Below, in pieces: positions 41,006 to 50,881 of a DNA stretch of 64,000 bases. The stretch is from a virus. The stretch is taken from the IMG/VR virus record IMGVR_UViG_3300019752_000004, positions 18,850 through 82,849 of that record; one strand, written 5' to 3'. Made by a program: the position numbers and the translations under genes. Each line of letters opens with the position of its first letter. The first letter of the stretch is position 1. The notes under the pieces are model-generated. The model saw nothing but the letters and a program-made list of their open reading frames with translations, was not told where the DNA came from and searched no databases.

Positions 41006-41260
41006 TTATGACATTTTAAATTGTGTGTCATCACGCTTTAGAAGTTCTGTTACAACATTCCCAACACATTCATTGAGTTCATCTGTAATTTCAATATCAG
41101 TCGTATATGATATTTTGGTTTTAAACTCCTTAGTGTTTTCATTCACCTTTAGAATGATTTTATCAATCTGGACACACACACCTTCAAATGGATGGTCCAA
41201 TATGACATTACTCTGTTTAGGGTCTGATGGAACTATTGTTATTTTTCGGTGTCCGAACAC
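41006..41260 (-). CDS. Small hypothetical protein
   Basis: 84 residues beginning MFGHRKITIVPSDPKQSNVI. It overlaps the upstream gene by 44 bases in another frame, so a later start is possible. No motif is recognised. Confidence 0.55.
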   Translation of the reverse strand: MFGHRKITIVPSDPKQSNVILDHPFEGVCVQIDKIILKVNENTKEFKTKISYTTDIEITDELNECVGNVVTELLKRDDTQFKMS

Positions 41261-41477
41261 GTCCCAACTCCTTATAAAACATCCAACACATTTCAGACTC
41301 TACAGCCTTCTTACAAGCCTCGTAAGATTCATTCCGAGTCTTACCATAGAATTCACCTAAAGTGTCTTCATACTCGACACAGACGGTTTTAAACATATCA
41401 CCAGCACTACAAGTCTTGTATGCATAATGTGTAGAACGAATTTTAATATCACTTGGGAAGATTTCAGTATCAGTCAT
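41217..41477 (-). CDS. Small hypothetical protein
   Basis: 86 residues starting MTDTEIFPSDIKIRSTHYAY. The middle (GEFYGKTRNESYEACKKAVE) is faintly like a double-stranded RNA-binding fold helix, but this is not strong enough to name. It lies directly after uvsX. Confidence 0.55.
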   Translation of the reverse strand: MTDTEIFPSDIKIRSTHYAYKTCSAGDMFKTVCVEYEDTLGEFYGKTRNESYEACKKAVESEMCWMFYKELGRVRTPKNNNSSIRP

Positions 41478-41479
41478 AA

Positions 41480-42568
41480 TTATTCCTTTTCAGCAGTTTT
41501 AACGATCATTTCACCAGTTGTTTCATCAACGACAAATGTTGAATTTGCCTTGCCACGATTCAATTGAAACATGTCTTTTACATATTCTTTAAAGTTATCA
41601 TTTTCCAGAATAGGTGTCAAGTATTCTTCATCAAATTCGATATGTTTACGCCATTGCAATTTATTATCATCAATACCAAGGATATCAGCGTATTTATAAC
41701 GTTTACCTTCTGCTTCAATGAATCCACCAGCTACGGCCCATTCAAACACACCAGACATCTTTTCAATACCACCATCAAATTTAACAGTAAGTGGAATTGC
41801 AGACTTTTCTTTGACTGCACGGGATTTTAAAAGATTCATAATGAAATTATAACCTACAAGATTTTTATCATTATCTTTTACAACCCTACGACCCATCAAC
41901 AATTGTGAATTGCAACTAAGTGTAGCCTGTTTACCACCTTTCACAATTGGATCAGCATATTTATTAGAAATGTCTTCATATGTACTGTTAATAATGAGAC
42001 ATGGAATTCTAAGCATATTAAGTTTAGGTGTAATAATTCTAAACATTGAATTCAAAGATTTTGCACGAGTCATATCAGCAACTTCCTTTTCATTCAGTGC
42101 ATCATTAACTTCCTTTGAGCTTGCAATCTGTGAAATAGAGTCTACTAAAATAATGATTCTAGTTTCTTCCCCCTGCATGGCTTCAAGAACTTTGGAAAGT
42201 GTTTGTTTCATTTCCTCTACGTTAGTAGCAAACTTATGAATCACCCTGTTCGCATCGATACCAAAATATTCAAAACTTTCAATTGGAATACCATCCTCTG
42301 CATTCAGATAGTATAGATACGAATCTTCGTGTGCGTCAAGAAAGTTTGAACACTGTTTCAAAGCAATGTTAGATTTAAAATGTTTACTTGGACCCAAAAT
42401 CATATGAATACCTCTCATAAGACCACCATCAATTTCACCAGACATGGCTACAGCAATTGCTGGGGTATCCAATGGACATTCATATTTTTTGGCTGGATCA
42501 AAATGATCAGATTTACTAATCAATTCTGAACCAGTTGTTTTCATCAGTTTCTTAGCAAATGAACTCAT
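41480..42568 (-). CDS. uvsX: RecA-like recombinase UvsX
   Basis: 362 residues (T4 UvsX has about 390). Walker A GPSKHFKS at residues 59-66 is the characteristic UvsX variant, IIILVDSISQIASS is Walker B, and the segment VKGGKQATLSCNSQLLMGRR matches DNA-binding loop L2. It drives strand exchange in recombination-dependent replication with gp32 and gp46/47. Confidence 0.94.
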   Translation of the reverse strand: MSSFAKKLMKTTGSELISKSDHFDPAKKYECPLDTPAIAVAMSGEIDGGLMRGIHMILGPSKHFKSNIALKQCSNFLDAHEDSYLYYLNAEDGIPIESFEYFGIDANRVIHKFATNVEEMKQTLSKVLEAMQGEETRIIILVDSISQIASSKEVNDALNEKEVADMTRAKSLNSMFRIITPKLNMLRIPCLIINSTYEDISNKYADPIVKGGKQATLSCNSQLLMGRRVVKDNDKNLVGYNFIMNLLKSRAVKEKSAIPLTVKFDGGIEKMSGVFEWAVAGGFIEAEGKRYKYADILGIDDNKLQWRKHIEFDEEYLTPILENDNFKEYVKDMFQLNRGKANSTFVVDETTGEMIVKTAEKE

Positions 42569-42571
42569 AGG

Positions 42572-43090
42572 CTAATCTCCGTAAATTTCTTTTTCCATAG
42601 ATTTCTTTTCACCGTCTTTATCGTTACCATAATCACCATCATATTCTTTGAGTGCTTCGGCATCAGCACAAATGTACTGGGCTACGCGGGTTCCACGTTT
42701 AATCATGGCTTTGCCATCACACTTCAAACCTTGTGTCATAGGACCATTATAACCAGAATCATATAAACACGTCTTAACATGCAAACCATTTCTTTGAAGT
42801 GTTGAACGTGGTACAACCCAGCCAGCTTCTCCAACAGCTACATCAACTTCACCTTCCATACGAATCTGATAATAGGAACCTTCTTTAAAATGGTAATAAC
42901 CATTAGCATCTGGGGAGATTTCGTCTACATCACGATGAACTTTCTTATCTTCATCCAAAATGAACGGTGTGTGCATATGAACTTTAAATACACGGTCAAG
43001 TCGAAGGTCTACAGCATTAGGCTGAACCATATCTTCATCAATTTTAGTAAGACTACTTTTAGCCTTATCTCCAGCAATGTTTTTAAGCAT
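42572..43090 (-). CDS. dUTPase/dCTP deaminase-like nucleotide hydrolase
   Basis: 172 residues. QPNAVDLRLDRVF, VVPRSTLQRNGLHV and YDSGYNGPM are the successive motifs of the trimeric dUTPase/dCTP deaminase superfamily. It most likely hydrolyses dUTP or deaminates dCTP to feed dTMP synthesis; which reaction is not decided by these motifs. It lies 3 bases from uvsX. Confidence 0.78.
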   Translation of the reverse strand: MLKNIAGDKAKSSLTKIDEDMVQPNAVDLRLDRVFKVHMHTPFILDEDKKVHRDVDEISPDANGYYHFKEGSYYQIRMEGEVDVAVGEAGWVVPRSTLQRNGLHVKTCLYDSGYNGPMTQGLKCDGKAMIKRGTRVAQYICADAEALKEYDGDYGNDKDGEKKSMEKEIYGD

Positions 43091-43099
43091 TAAATTCTC

Positions 43100-43675
43100 C
43101 TAGTAGTTAGTTTTAATACGACTATAGATTGTTTTCCAGTCTGACACTATATCAAGACCTTCTTTATAGTCATTACAATTAGTTGGTGTCTCATACAAAA
43201 ATAGATGTGCATGAGGTTGGTGTTTACACATAGGATACAAATACTCAGGTCTATCATCAATCATGATATCACATGGTACAGTATATTTATCACCAGTATC
43301 ATAGAACCCATCATACTTGAAAAACTGAGATAAAAATCTTAGTTTTGATTCTACATGAGGTTTACCACAGCAATGTGATACAAAATTAATTTTATATCCA
43401 TCACTATGTAATTGGTTAATATAAAGATCACTGTATGGAATTGGAAGAATATCATCATAGATATCTCCACGTTCCCAGTAATCAAGACATCTGAACTCAG
43501 GTCTCCATTCTCTTACAATAGATTCCATTCCATCAAAATGCCTGTAACCCAGTTGTTCAATACACTCCATAACGTCAAACTTATGTTCTTCTGGTATGAA
43601 GTTGTCAATCCACTTGGCATAGTTCCAAAGTGGATTGACAACACACAAGTCAACATCAATATTGATTGTTTTCAT
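43100..43675 (-). CDS. HAD-like 5'-nucleotidase family protein
   Basis: 191 residues. MKTINIDVDLCVVNPLWNYA contains the DxD nucleophile pair (Asp7 and Asp9), INFVSHCCGKPH motif II and CDIMIDDRPEYL motif IV of the haloacid dehalogenase fold, as in 5'(3')-deoxyribonucleotidases. The substrate is unknown. ATG 43675 starts just before motif I; a TTG three codons upstream is less likely. It has its own promoter at 43683. Confidence 0.72.
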   Translation of the reverse strand: MKTINIDVDLCVVNPLWNYAKWIDNFIPEEHKFDVMECIEQLGYRHFDGMESIVREWRPEFRCLDYWERGDIYDDILPIPYSDLYINQLHSDGYKINFVSHCCGKPHVESKLRFLSQFFKYDGFYDTGDKYTVPCDIMIDDRPEYLYPMCKHQPHAHLFLYETPTNCNDYKEGLDIVSDWKTIYSRIKTNY

Positions 43676-43682
43676 AAAATAC

Positions 43683-43711
43683 AATTTATCCTAATTAGAA
43701 TATGATGTCAA
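43683..43711 (-). promoter_or_regulatory. Sigma70-type promoter for the HAD-like gene
   Basis: Minus strand TTGACA (43711-43706), a 17-base spacer and TAAATT (43688-43683), in the gap after gene 43. No strong terminator hairpin is seen here. Confidence 0.6.
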
Positions 43712-43718
43712 ATGGTTT

Positions 43719-46466
43719 TTAAAATAATGTGTTTTTACGCACATATGCATAATCAGTAGCCGATACAAAGTTGTCTAATGCATTCTTAAACGACTTTTCA
43801 AACATAGAATCATAATCAATGAAATTATCTAAATCAAATTCCCTTGGCATGAAATCTGTATACGCAATTACATCAGTAGGTGTAGGGTTACTTTTTCTAA
43901 GATTCAGCATCTTAATCTTTTCGCCCGATCCAATCTTTTCATAATCCAAACCAAGCTTGTCAACCATATAGTTGAATGTGAGTGCACCTTTTACGTGTCT
44001 AGGGCAACCCTTTTTAAATACAGTGGTCGGACTATGATATTTTTCAACGTTGTTAACGTTAGATACTATAGCAATATCATTCAAAGGCAATTCTTTGAAT
44101 TCTTTCTTAATCTGTTTGTACAATGCAGTTAATTCAGTGCTATCATCATTCTCTAAAATAGATTTATAACACTTTTTGAGCTGTTCTCTACTCCATTCTG
44201 AATATGTGGATTGAATAGCTTCTAATCCCATCACTTTCATCTTAGGAGTATCATACTGAATACCCTCGTTATTATTGACTATCATAGCATAACGTTTCTT
44301 GGCAGTCCACACAGCTGTTTCAGCAATGACTTCACGACTCCAGAACATACGGTTTTCATACCCATTCATGAATTCGTTGTAATCTAATGCGGCCTGTTGA
44401 ATAACTGGGTTTAATACAGTTTCACACCAATTGTCAATGTTTTTAGTGATTTCAATGCTAGATAATTTATCCCATCCATGTTTTAGCACAACTGCTTCAA
44501 TACAATAATAGTCTGAATCTGTGTCACCAGCAATAGTATAATCTACATTACGTGTGTCACAATATTCATTCAAGAATTTGTTCACAGTATAGTATGTATA
44601 CTTGTTGATGGCTCTAGAACTGCCTGTAATAGCCTCTGCAATCACTTTCTTTGAATACCTGAACCATTTGTTACCTATAGCACCATAAAGGCTGTTAATC
44701 ATGATTTTGATACCCATTTGCTTTGTATCATGACTTGCAATAAGATTCTTCAATTCAGTGATTTTACTTATAGCAGGAGTCTCAAGTGACTCCAAATCAA
44801 CTAACTGCTGTTTTAGGGCCTTCATCTCCGTCTTAATTGCTTTACGTTGTGCATATAGTTCACGTGTAAATATAGAGAGATCAGACATTTCATCTAGTTT
44901 AAAAAATTCAAAATTAAGAGCCAGAGACACATTATATTTCTTCAACGTCTTAAATTTAATTTTATTCACACATGGTACAAGTTCATCATCAATGACTTTA
45001 CCAGATTGTAATGCGGAGAACAGAGATTTTAAATTATCTACATCAGCTGGATCAGATACATCAATAGCATCTCTGATTTCATCTAATATTTCATTTCTAA
45101 TCTGAGTTCTAAGTTTATAATCCTGTACAAGTGTGAACAGGCTCATATTACCCTGTTGCATTGTATGTGGATACTGGGAATCCAAATCAAATGAAATTAC
45201 ATTGTTATGTTTACCAACCTGTGGAAGCTTTACGAACCCACCTTCATATTTAAAATCGATATTAGGATTCTTAGGTCTGATTTCATCTACAGCATTATTG
45301 GTATGATAATGATAGTTATCAATATACGCTTCCCACGGTTTGATAGTGGCAAGTGTATCCTGAAAATTAACACGTTGATGATATGCAATGAAGAAAGTTA
45401 GATCAATCAATTTACGTTTATCAACAATCTTTTCAACCAGAATTACGTCTTTGATGTTGTAGTGACACATCTTATTATAATCCTGTAGATATAACAAATC
45501 TAGATTATTATGTTCTTCGTAATCAATTTTTTCTTCATCAACTTCCACATGTGCAATGGTATTGAGTTTATAGTTCTCACGCTCACCGAATGTATGTTTT
45601 TTATACAACTCCATTGCATCAAGGGTTTCACATCCAATCCAGTCATATGTAGTACGTTCATCTCCCCATGAGGTTTTAACTGTACGCTGATGAACTTTCA
45701 ACCAAGGACTTAGTTTATATACATATGAATCTCCTAGAATATTACGAATCCTGTTAACAAGATATGGATTATCAAACAGTATGATATTCCATCCAGTCCA
45801 ATATTCATATTCTTTTGATGCAAATTCTAAAATGAAGTTTCTAAGTAGTTCAGATTCATCTACAAACTCGCGATAGTCTAAATCAGTTACATACTTTGTA
45901 TCAATCTCAAATTCATCTGGATCATATACAAAATCATTTACTTGGTTGACTGGACTTGATTCTGGTTTCAATCCCCATAAATATACTATTCCCGTCTTAC
46001 TATCTCGCAGACAAATCATATTGATAGGATTACTGGCATCTTCAACAGAGGAATATGGATACTTTACAGGATACCCATCTGCATCATATCCACCAGCAAA
46101 AATTTCAATATCAATATTGGCACCACGAATGTGTTTAGGGTTGTATATGTGTGATAAATCATATTTAAAAACATCATTCATGAACTGTGTTGCAAAATCT
46201 TTAATACCATATATAGGGTAATTAGGAATAGTGCTAAATTCCTGAAACCATTTATTAGCATCATACATGGAATCAAACATACGTTCATACAATGCATCCT
46301 TTTCCATTGTAGTGATATTTGTATTAGACTCTCGTTTATCACATTTTGTATAGAACTTAGGTTTATATTTAAATTTGCGCTTGGTTTTGTTACCATTACC
46401 ATCTACACAACGCAATAAAATATTACTACCCATTCTTTTCACAGATGTAGGGTATATATCGTTCAT
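43719..46466 (-). CDS. 43: DNA polymerase, family B (T4 gp43)
   Basis: 915 residues (T4 gp43 has 898). The 3'-5' exonuclease begins with ANIDIEIFAGG, motif A reads SFDLDSQYPHTM, motif B KIMINSLYGAIGNKWFRY, and motif C IAGDTDSDYY. The C-terminus ends VRKNTLF, a possible clamp-binding tail. It replicates the phage genome with gp32, gp41 and gp61. The promoter lies within the terminator hairpin at 46483-46522. Confidence 0.96.
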   Translation of the reverse strand: MNDIYPTSVKRMGSNILLRCVDGNGNKTKRKFKYKPKFYTKCDKRESNTNITTMEKDALYERMFDSMYDANKWFQEFSTIPNYPIYGIKDFATQFMNDVFKYDLSHIYNPKHIRGANIDIEIFAGGYDADGYPVKYPYSSVEDASNPINMICLRDSKTGIVYLWGLKPESSPVNQVNDFVYDPDEFEIDTKYVTDLDYREFVDESELLRNFILEFASKEYEYWTGWNIILFDNPYLVNRIRNILGDSYVYKLSPWLKVHQRTVKTSWGDERTTYDWIGCETLDAMELYKKHTFGERENYKLNTIAHVEVDEEKIDYEEHNNLDLLYLQDYNKMCHYNIKDVILVEKIVDKRKLIDLTFFIAYHQRVNFQDTLATIKPWEAYIDNYHYHTNNAVDEIRPKNPNIDFKYEGGFVKLPQVGKHNNVISFDLDSQYPHTMQQGNMSLFTLVQDYKLRTQIRNEILDEIRDAIDVSDPADVDNLKSLFSALQSGKVIDDELVPCVNKIKFKTLKKYNVSLALNFEFFKLDEMSDLSIFTRELYAQRKAIKTEMKALKQQLVDLESLETPAISKITELKNLIASHDTKQMGIKIMINSLYGAIGNKWFRYSKKVIAEAITGSSRAINKYTYYTVNKFLNEYCDTRNVDYTIAGDTDSDYYCIEAVVLKHGWDKLSSIEITKNIDNWCETVLNPVIQQAALDYNEFMNGYENRMFWSREVIAETAVWTAKKRYAMIVNNNEGIQYDTPKMKVMGLEAIQSTYSEWSREQLKKCYKSILENDDSTELTALYKQIKKEFKELPLNDIAIVSNVNNVEKYHSPTTVFKKGCPRHVKGALTFNYMVDKLGLDYEKIGSGEKIKMLNLRKSNPTPTDVIAYTDFMPREFDLDNFIDYDSMFEKSFKNALDNFVSATDYAYVRKNTLF

Positions 46467-46482
46467 AAAACTCCTTTATTAA

Positions 46483-46522
46483 AAATGGAGTGTGAATTTA
46501 TCACACTCCATTCAATTAGTCA
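46483..46522 (-). terminator. Terminator with embedded promoter for gene 43
   Basis: AATGGAGTGTGA (46483-46494) pairs with 46500-46511; on the minus strand TTTTT follows. TTGACT (46522-46517), a 17-base spacer and TAAATT (46499-46494) place the -10 in the loop. The geometry is the same as the plus-strand H modules, with a different sequence. Confidence 0.68.
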
Positions 46523-47694
46523 ATATTATCTACGTGCATAGGCATATCAGAATAAACTAGTTCATAAGGAATATTTTTCATTCCCATTGTGCGAATGATA
46601 TTCTGATATGTATATTCATCAGATTTCCCCATTGTAATTACAGTAAGATCATTAGGTTTAAACTGCAAAGCAAGTGAGTTGTAAATCAGGTCACAGCTTG
46701 TTTCAAATTCATCTGTTTCATACATGTATTTGCTTACAACCCCACATACATATTCATCAGTAGGTACATGATTACATTGCATGCTGACAATACATTTTCT
46801 GCCGTCCAGATGGACTACAATATGAGTCTGAAAATTGTCCTCAGAGTCATATGAAACCACACTTTCATCAAATTCAGGATTAAATTCACAATCTACATGT
46901 TTATAATGATCTGTGGTATTTTCAAATAGGGTTTTACATGTTTCCGGTTCATAATCACCTAATTTGATTTCCTTAACGTTATCTACACTAGATGAATCCA
47001 CATCATATGCTGATTTATAAATCCATGTTGGTGTTACTACATCATATCTGGACAACACCACATATTTAGTTCCATGATCAACATTAGGTTTAATTTTATT
47101 TTTAATGTCTTTGATGATTCCAGCAAATCCAGTTTTTTCTTCTGGTACATGTATTTTAAAGCGAACACCAATCTTTTGTCCAAGTACATTGCAGATAGTC
47201 TTTAGACGGGTATCAGGAATGCCTGTAAGGGTCATTACATTGACATTAGCTAGTTTGATACCTTCTACGATGTTTTCATCAATCTCACGCTGAAAATCAG
47301 AATCAGTTGAACGAACTCCATCATCATCTAAAAGGAATTCAATTGGAAGTCTAAAGATATAATCATACTTTTTCATGTTGGATTGTAATGCACTGATGAC
47401 ATCATCCATTACTTCCTGACTGATATTACCACGGTCATATGAATATTTTGTGTATGCATATCCATCAAGTAGCGTGCGATCCAGAATAACATGTTCTTCA
47501 TCATTCAGATACATCAACTGTTTTTCGAGAATGGCTTTCTGTGTTTCATCATCACCATCCTGATTGATTTTAATACCCTCGGTAGAAAGCTGACGTGCAA
47601 TAGATGGATTAAAATTAAATCCAGTTTTTTCAGCCAGCATTTCAATGATAGTGGTTTTCCCTGTTCCGTGTGCGCCTGTAAAACCTATTTTCAT
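46516..47694 (-). CDS. P-loop kinase-like protein (AAA_28/NadR-like) with extra C-terminal domain
   Basis: 392 residues. GFTGAHGTGKTT (about 4-15) is a P-loop, HVILDRTLLDGYAY is a kinase-type Walker B/DR motif, and the first 190 residues resemble AAA_28/NadR-type nucleoside or nucleotide kinases. The C-terminal half (about 200-392) is unassigned, and such kinases are normally about 180 residues. A nucleotide or cofactor kinase is plausible. Confidence 0.68.
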   Translation of the reverse strand: MKIGFTGAHGTGKTTIIEMLAEKTGFNFNPSIARQLSTEGIKINQDGDDETQKAILEKQLMYLNDEEHVILDRTLLDGYAYTKYSYDRGNISQEVMDDVISALQSNMKKYDYIFRLPIEFLLDDDGVRSTDSDFQREIDENIVEGIKLANVNVMTLTGIPDTRLKTICNVLGQKIGVRFKIHVPEEKTGFAGIIKDIKNKIKPNVDHGTKYVVLSRYDVVTPTWIYKSAYDVDSSSVDNVKEIKLGDYEPETCKTLFENTTDHYKHVDCEFNPEFDESVVSYDSEDNFQTHIVVHLDGRKCIVSMQCNHVPTDEYVCGVVSKYMYETDEFETSCDLIYNSLALQFKPNDLTVITMGKSDEYTYQNIIRTMGMKNIPYELVYSDMPMHVDNID

Positions 47695-47696
47695 TT

Positions 47697-48683
47697 TTAT
47701 CCTTTATGTTTTCGTACTGCTTTAATGTCATATAACGAGAAATTATTGAATTCTTCTTTAATAATTTCTTGAATATTATTTCTTACTATACCTTTTAAAA
47801 TATAATAATTCCACACCCCATCATCGAATGTAACTTCTACAATGAAATCGTGTGGTATATGGTCACACATACATTTAAATGTTTCCAATGCGTACCAGAT
47901 ATCATCTGCAAACCCAGAATTGAGCGGATAATCAGACGGTAATGGAATAGTTGGGGGATATACTGGGCAAAATTCAATATCATACACCAATTTTGATTGT
48001 GTGTCATCAAGTTCCATAAGGTCAACTGAATTAGATTCAATACCAACATGTTTTCGTACTGCTTTAATGGTATAGCTTGTTGCATTTGGAATTGTATTAA
48101 ACATTTCGCCAATTTTACCTTTAGCATCTTTAAAAATGTAATAACTCAAACTCCCGCATGATAGTGACACTTCTACAATGTAATCAAGATTTTTATATTT
48201 ATCACCTTCTGGAAGATTAAACGATCCCCATTCATACCACATATCATCTTCTAATTCATAATCAGACGGAACGGGTGTAATTTTACAATTGAAATATTTC
48301 TGACTTGGTAATAATTCAATACTATCCTTATATGCATCATCGCCAGATTGAGTGTCACTAAGTTCCATAACGTCAACCGAATTTGGTTTAAGTTCTGACA
48401 CTAATGGAACCCCACAAATCATAGAATTAAATTCTTCACGGTCAAGTTCCTTTCCCCGTGATTTCATCTCATTCTTCATAGCACTATACAGGTAGTTTCC
48501 AATCTTTCTCAAATCCTTTGAAAGATCATCATGTTTTGAAAACCATCTGTAAAGATATTTAAAAACCTGTTGATGACTGAATCCAAAATGTGGATTGTCA
48601 TGCATGAAATTAATGATGTCATTACCATTTCTACACTTATGATAATGATTGTCCTGTTTGTCTGTGATATCAGTTTCTTTCAA
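47697..48683 (-). CDS. DUF3310-like protein with two tandem copies of a C-terminal domain
   Basis: 328 residues from a TTG start at 48683, which has AAGGAG seven bases upstream. Residues about 8-70 (NHYHKCRNGNDIINFM...VFKYLYRW) fit DUF3310. Two related segments of about 115 residues follow, each opening SVD-x-MEL-x-DTQS, passing PSDY, DD-x-WY and VEV, and closing IKAVRKH. An ATG at 48758 would overlap the Cys4 gene by 89 bases and lacks a ribosome-binding site. Confidence 0.68.
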   Translation of the reverse strand: MKETDITDKQDNHYHKCRNGNDIINFMHDNPHFGFSHQQVFKYLYRWFSKHDDLSKDLRKIGNYLYSAMKNEMKSRGKELDREEFNSMICGVPLVSELKPNSVDVMELSDTQSGDDAYKDSIELLPSQKYFNCKITPVPSDYELEDDMWYEWGSFNLPEGDKYKNLDYIVEVSLSCGSLSYYIFKDAKGKIGEMFNTIPNATSYTIKAVRKHVGIESNSVDLMELDDTQSKLVYDIEFCPVYPPTIPLPSDYPLNSGFADDIWYALETFKCMCDHIPHDFIVEVTFDDGVWNYYILKGIVRNNIQEIIKEEFNNFSLYDIKAVRKHKG

Positions 48684-48822
48684 TATCAGTCTCCTTTTCA
48701 AGTTGTTCTCGCATTCTAAGAATTGCACGTCTACATAATGTACAAAGTACTGGTTCATTACAAATAGTTTGTACTGGCGTTAGTTCTCTACACACAAAAC
48801 ACATTTTAGAATAATTACTCAT
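48670..48822 (-). CDS. Small four-cysteine protein
   Basis: 50 residues: MSNYSKMCFVCRELTPVQTI, then CNEPVLCTLCRRAILRMREQ and a short tail. Two CxxC pairs suggest a zinc finger. AAGGTG precedes the ATG, two bases after the ligase stop. It overlaps the DUF3310-like gene by 14 bases. Confidence 0.6.
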   Translation of the reverse strand: MSNYSKMCFVCRELTPVQTICNEPVLCTLCRRAILRMREQLEKETDIERN

Positions 48823-48824
48823 AA

Positions 48825-50204
48825 CTACACCTTAAACTGTTTAGCGTTTTCAAAATCCTCAAAAATGTGTTTGAGATCATCAGCCATATCTTTATCATTA
48901 CGGATTTCTACGAACCGTGGAAGATACAATGTATATGTACCTTCATCTGATTGCAAGATATTATTGTATCTGGCAGTGAATATCTGACCTTTAAAGTATT
49001 CACGATTGTCATTCATAGCCTTACGCATTTTATCCGTGATACCACTACATGTGCCAGACACAAGTCCATCACTAGATTCATACATGATAGAGCCAACTGT
49101 TCCTTCATATTTACCTTTACCTTCTTCAAATCCTGTAATCATAACTTCTGATTCAGCAATAATTTTAAATTTGATTTGATATGGTGTACCAGTGCTTGTG
49201 TTATGTTTCCAAGGTCCATCAGGGTCTTTTAAAACTGTACCTTCTTCGCCATCTTCAACTGCATGCGTGAAATAAATAGCAGCATCTTCAATAGACCTTA
49301 CAATATTATTGGTTGGGAAACTGATAATACTTTCACGTTCGTTAATAGGCAATTTAACCATATTTTCATAACGTTCTTTATACGGTGTTTTATCTAATCC
49401 AGCTTCCCAGCATTTAATATCAATCATATCCCATATGGTGAAATTAATGGTGTATCTGGTATGACCATTTTCATCTGGAACGAATCCTGTATCATCACCA
49501 TATTCAAATTTCATGAGTTTGCCGTTTCCATCTTCACGCACAAGAATTTCATTATTAAGATTATCCCATACAGTGAGTTCACCTGTGTATACTTTTCCTT
49601 CGGCAAATCCATCTACACGATCCATGATATACTGTGTAATACGTGGCCACGGTATACCATATCGACTTGTCATGATGGTAGGTCTGTCTTCATACACTTT
49701 GTGATTACCAAACTTACCATCCATTTTAATTTGAGAATAGAATCCTTTTTCAAGATTGGCCTTTCCCAAATTCTTTTTACTGGCATTCTGACATCTGGAA
49801 TATGATTCAATATGAATGAGGTCTTCAAAAACTTCATTGATGAGAGCAACACCTACACCAACTCCAAGATTGCGGTTGAAAATCAGGTTGATGAGTTTCT
49901 GTTCATCTGGTGTTAGTGTAGTGCACAAATCATTTACATATTCAATAGCATCGTTTCCAGTCTTTTTACGACCATACAGTGTATCTACAAATTCCTGAAT
50001 TGTCTGTTTGTCAAGAATTTTATCACCATGTTCTTCTGGTAAACTGTATTTGCTGATATGATATACAATACTTGGATCACACACAGCACTGAGGAAGGTT
50101 TTAATACCCTCTATATCAGACCACGCTTTGAGAACATCTAATTTACGAGCCTTACTACCTGCACCAGTATGTTGTCCAAGTTCTTTGATTAGATCACTAA
50201 ACAT
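48825..50204 (-). CDS. 30: ATP-dependent DNA ligase (T4 gp30)
   Basis: 459 residues (T4 gp30 has 487). The adenylation motif KMDGKF has Lys160 as nucleophile. Motif IV reads EEGTVLKD and motif V YQIKFKI. It seals Okazaki fragments and recombination nicks. The C-terminal OB domain (FTARYNNI...LYLPRFVEIRNDK) is intact. It overlaps the upstream gene by 1 base. Confidence 0.94.
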   Translation of the reverse strand: MFSDLIKELGQHTGAGSKARKLDVLKAWSDIEGIKTFLSAVCDPSIVYHISKYSLPEEHGDKILDKQTIQEFVDTLYGRKKTGNDAIEYVNDLCTTLTPDEQKLINLIFNRNLGVGVGVALINEVFEDLIHIESYSRCQNASKKNLGKANLEKGFYSQIKMDGKFGNHKVYEDRPTIMTSRYGIPWPRITQYIMDRVDGFAEGKVYTGELTVWDNLNNEILVREDGNGKLMKFEYGDDTGFVPDENGHTRYTINFTIWDMIDIKCWEAGLDKTPYKERYENMVKLPINERESIISFPTNNIVRSIEDAAIYFTHAVEDGEEGTVLKDPDGPWKHNTSTGTPYQIKFKIIAESEVMITGFEEGKGKYEGTVGSIMYESSDGLVSGTCSGITDKMRKAMNDNREYFKGQIFTARYNNILQSDEGTYTLYLPRFVEIRNDKDMADDLKHIFEDFENAKQFKV

Positions 50205-50665
50205 TATTTTACCTCATTTACATATGCGTTTGCAAACATTTCTGGTGAAATTTGTCTGGCAATATGATTTGAATTAAAAGGTACAATATATTTCCAGACA
50301 GATGAAACAGGATTGTTAGGCGTTATAACATTAACTCCGTCACAAATATCTGTAACACGTGCAGGGTATGGAAACGTTCCGTTTTTAATTTCAACATCAC
50401 CGAAAACCGTAACCACATCATTTACTTTGAAAGGGCATGGTTTTGCATAAGCAGATTCTGGAATTTCAAATTCATTCCAGAATAAAGATGGACTATTATG
50501 TGCATCTAACATGAAACCTTCAAGGGTGTATTCTTCACATGGTGTGGTGTTATCATCAAACGAAACTTCAATCTGATATACAGCATGTTCTTCAATAGCA
50601 ACAATTACACCCCATCCATTCAACACACACCACACCTTATCACCGACTTTAGCATTTTTGAACAT
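50204..50665 (-). CDS. Hypothetical protein with two SH3-like segments
   Basis: 153 residues. VGDKVWCVLNGWGVIVAIEE and FKVNDVVTVFGDVEIKNGTF look like two small beta-barrel (SH3 or KOW-like) modules joined by a linker. No exact family or function is recognised. It sits before ligase in the operon. Confidence 0.62.
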   Translation of the reverse strand: MFKNAKVGDKVWCVLNGWGVIVAIEEHAVYQIEVSFDDNTTPCEEYTLEGFMLDAHNSPSLFWNEFEIPESAYAKPCPFKVNDVVTVFGDVEIKNGTFPYPARVTDICDGVNVITPNNPVSSVWKYIVPFNSNHIARQISPEMFANAYVNEVK

Positions 50666-50675
50666 AATAATTATC

Positions 50676-50873
50676 CTACTGTTTATTAGGCCAGAGTACT
50701 ACATCAGCCTGACCAGTCCATACGAGATAAACACAACGACATTTAAGACCAAAACTAGACATTCCCATTGGTCTTGCTGGAACCCATTCATTTTTGAGTC
50801 TACCAGCAGTCTTTTCACCAGTTTCACAATACTTCATCAGGTCTTTAAGGCTCCAGATACTACAATATTTCAT
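50676..50873 (-). CDS. Small hypothetical protein
   Basis: 65 residues, MKYCSIWSLKDLMKYCETGE to the end, with five cysteines and a hydrophobic end. No motif is recognised. Confidence 0.55.
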   Translation of the reverse strand: MKYCSIWSLKDLMKYCETGEKTAGRLKNEWVPARPMGMSSFGLKCRCVYLVWTGQADVVLWPNKQ

Positions 50874-50881
50874 TTACACTC

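Noticed and set aside
41691-41698. TATAAATA match on the minus strand
   Set aside because: It is inside the uvsX coding sequence with no gene start nearby; judged a chance match.
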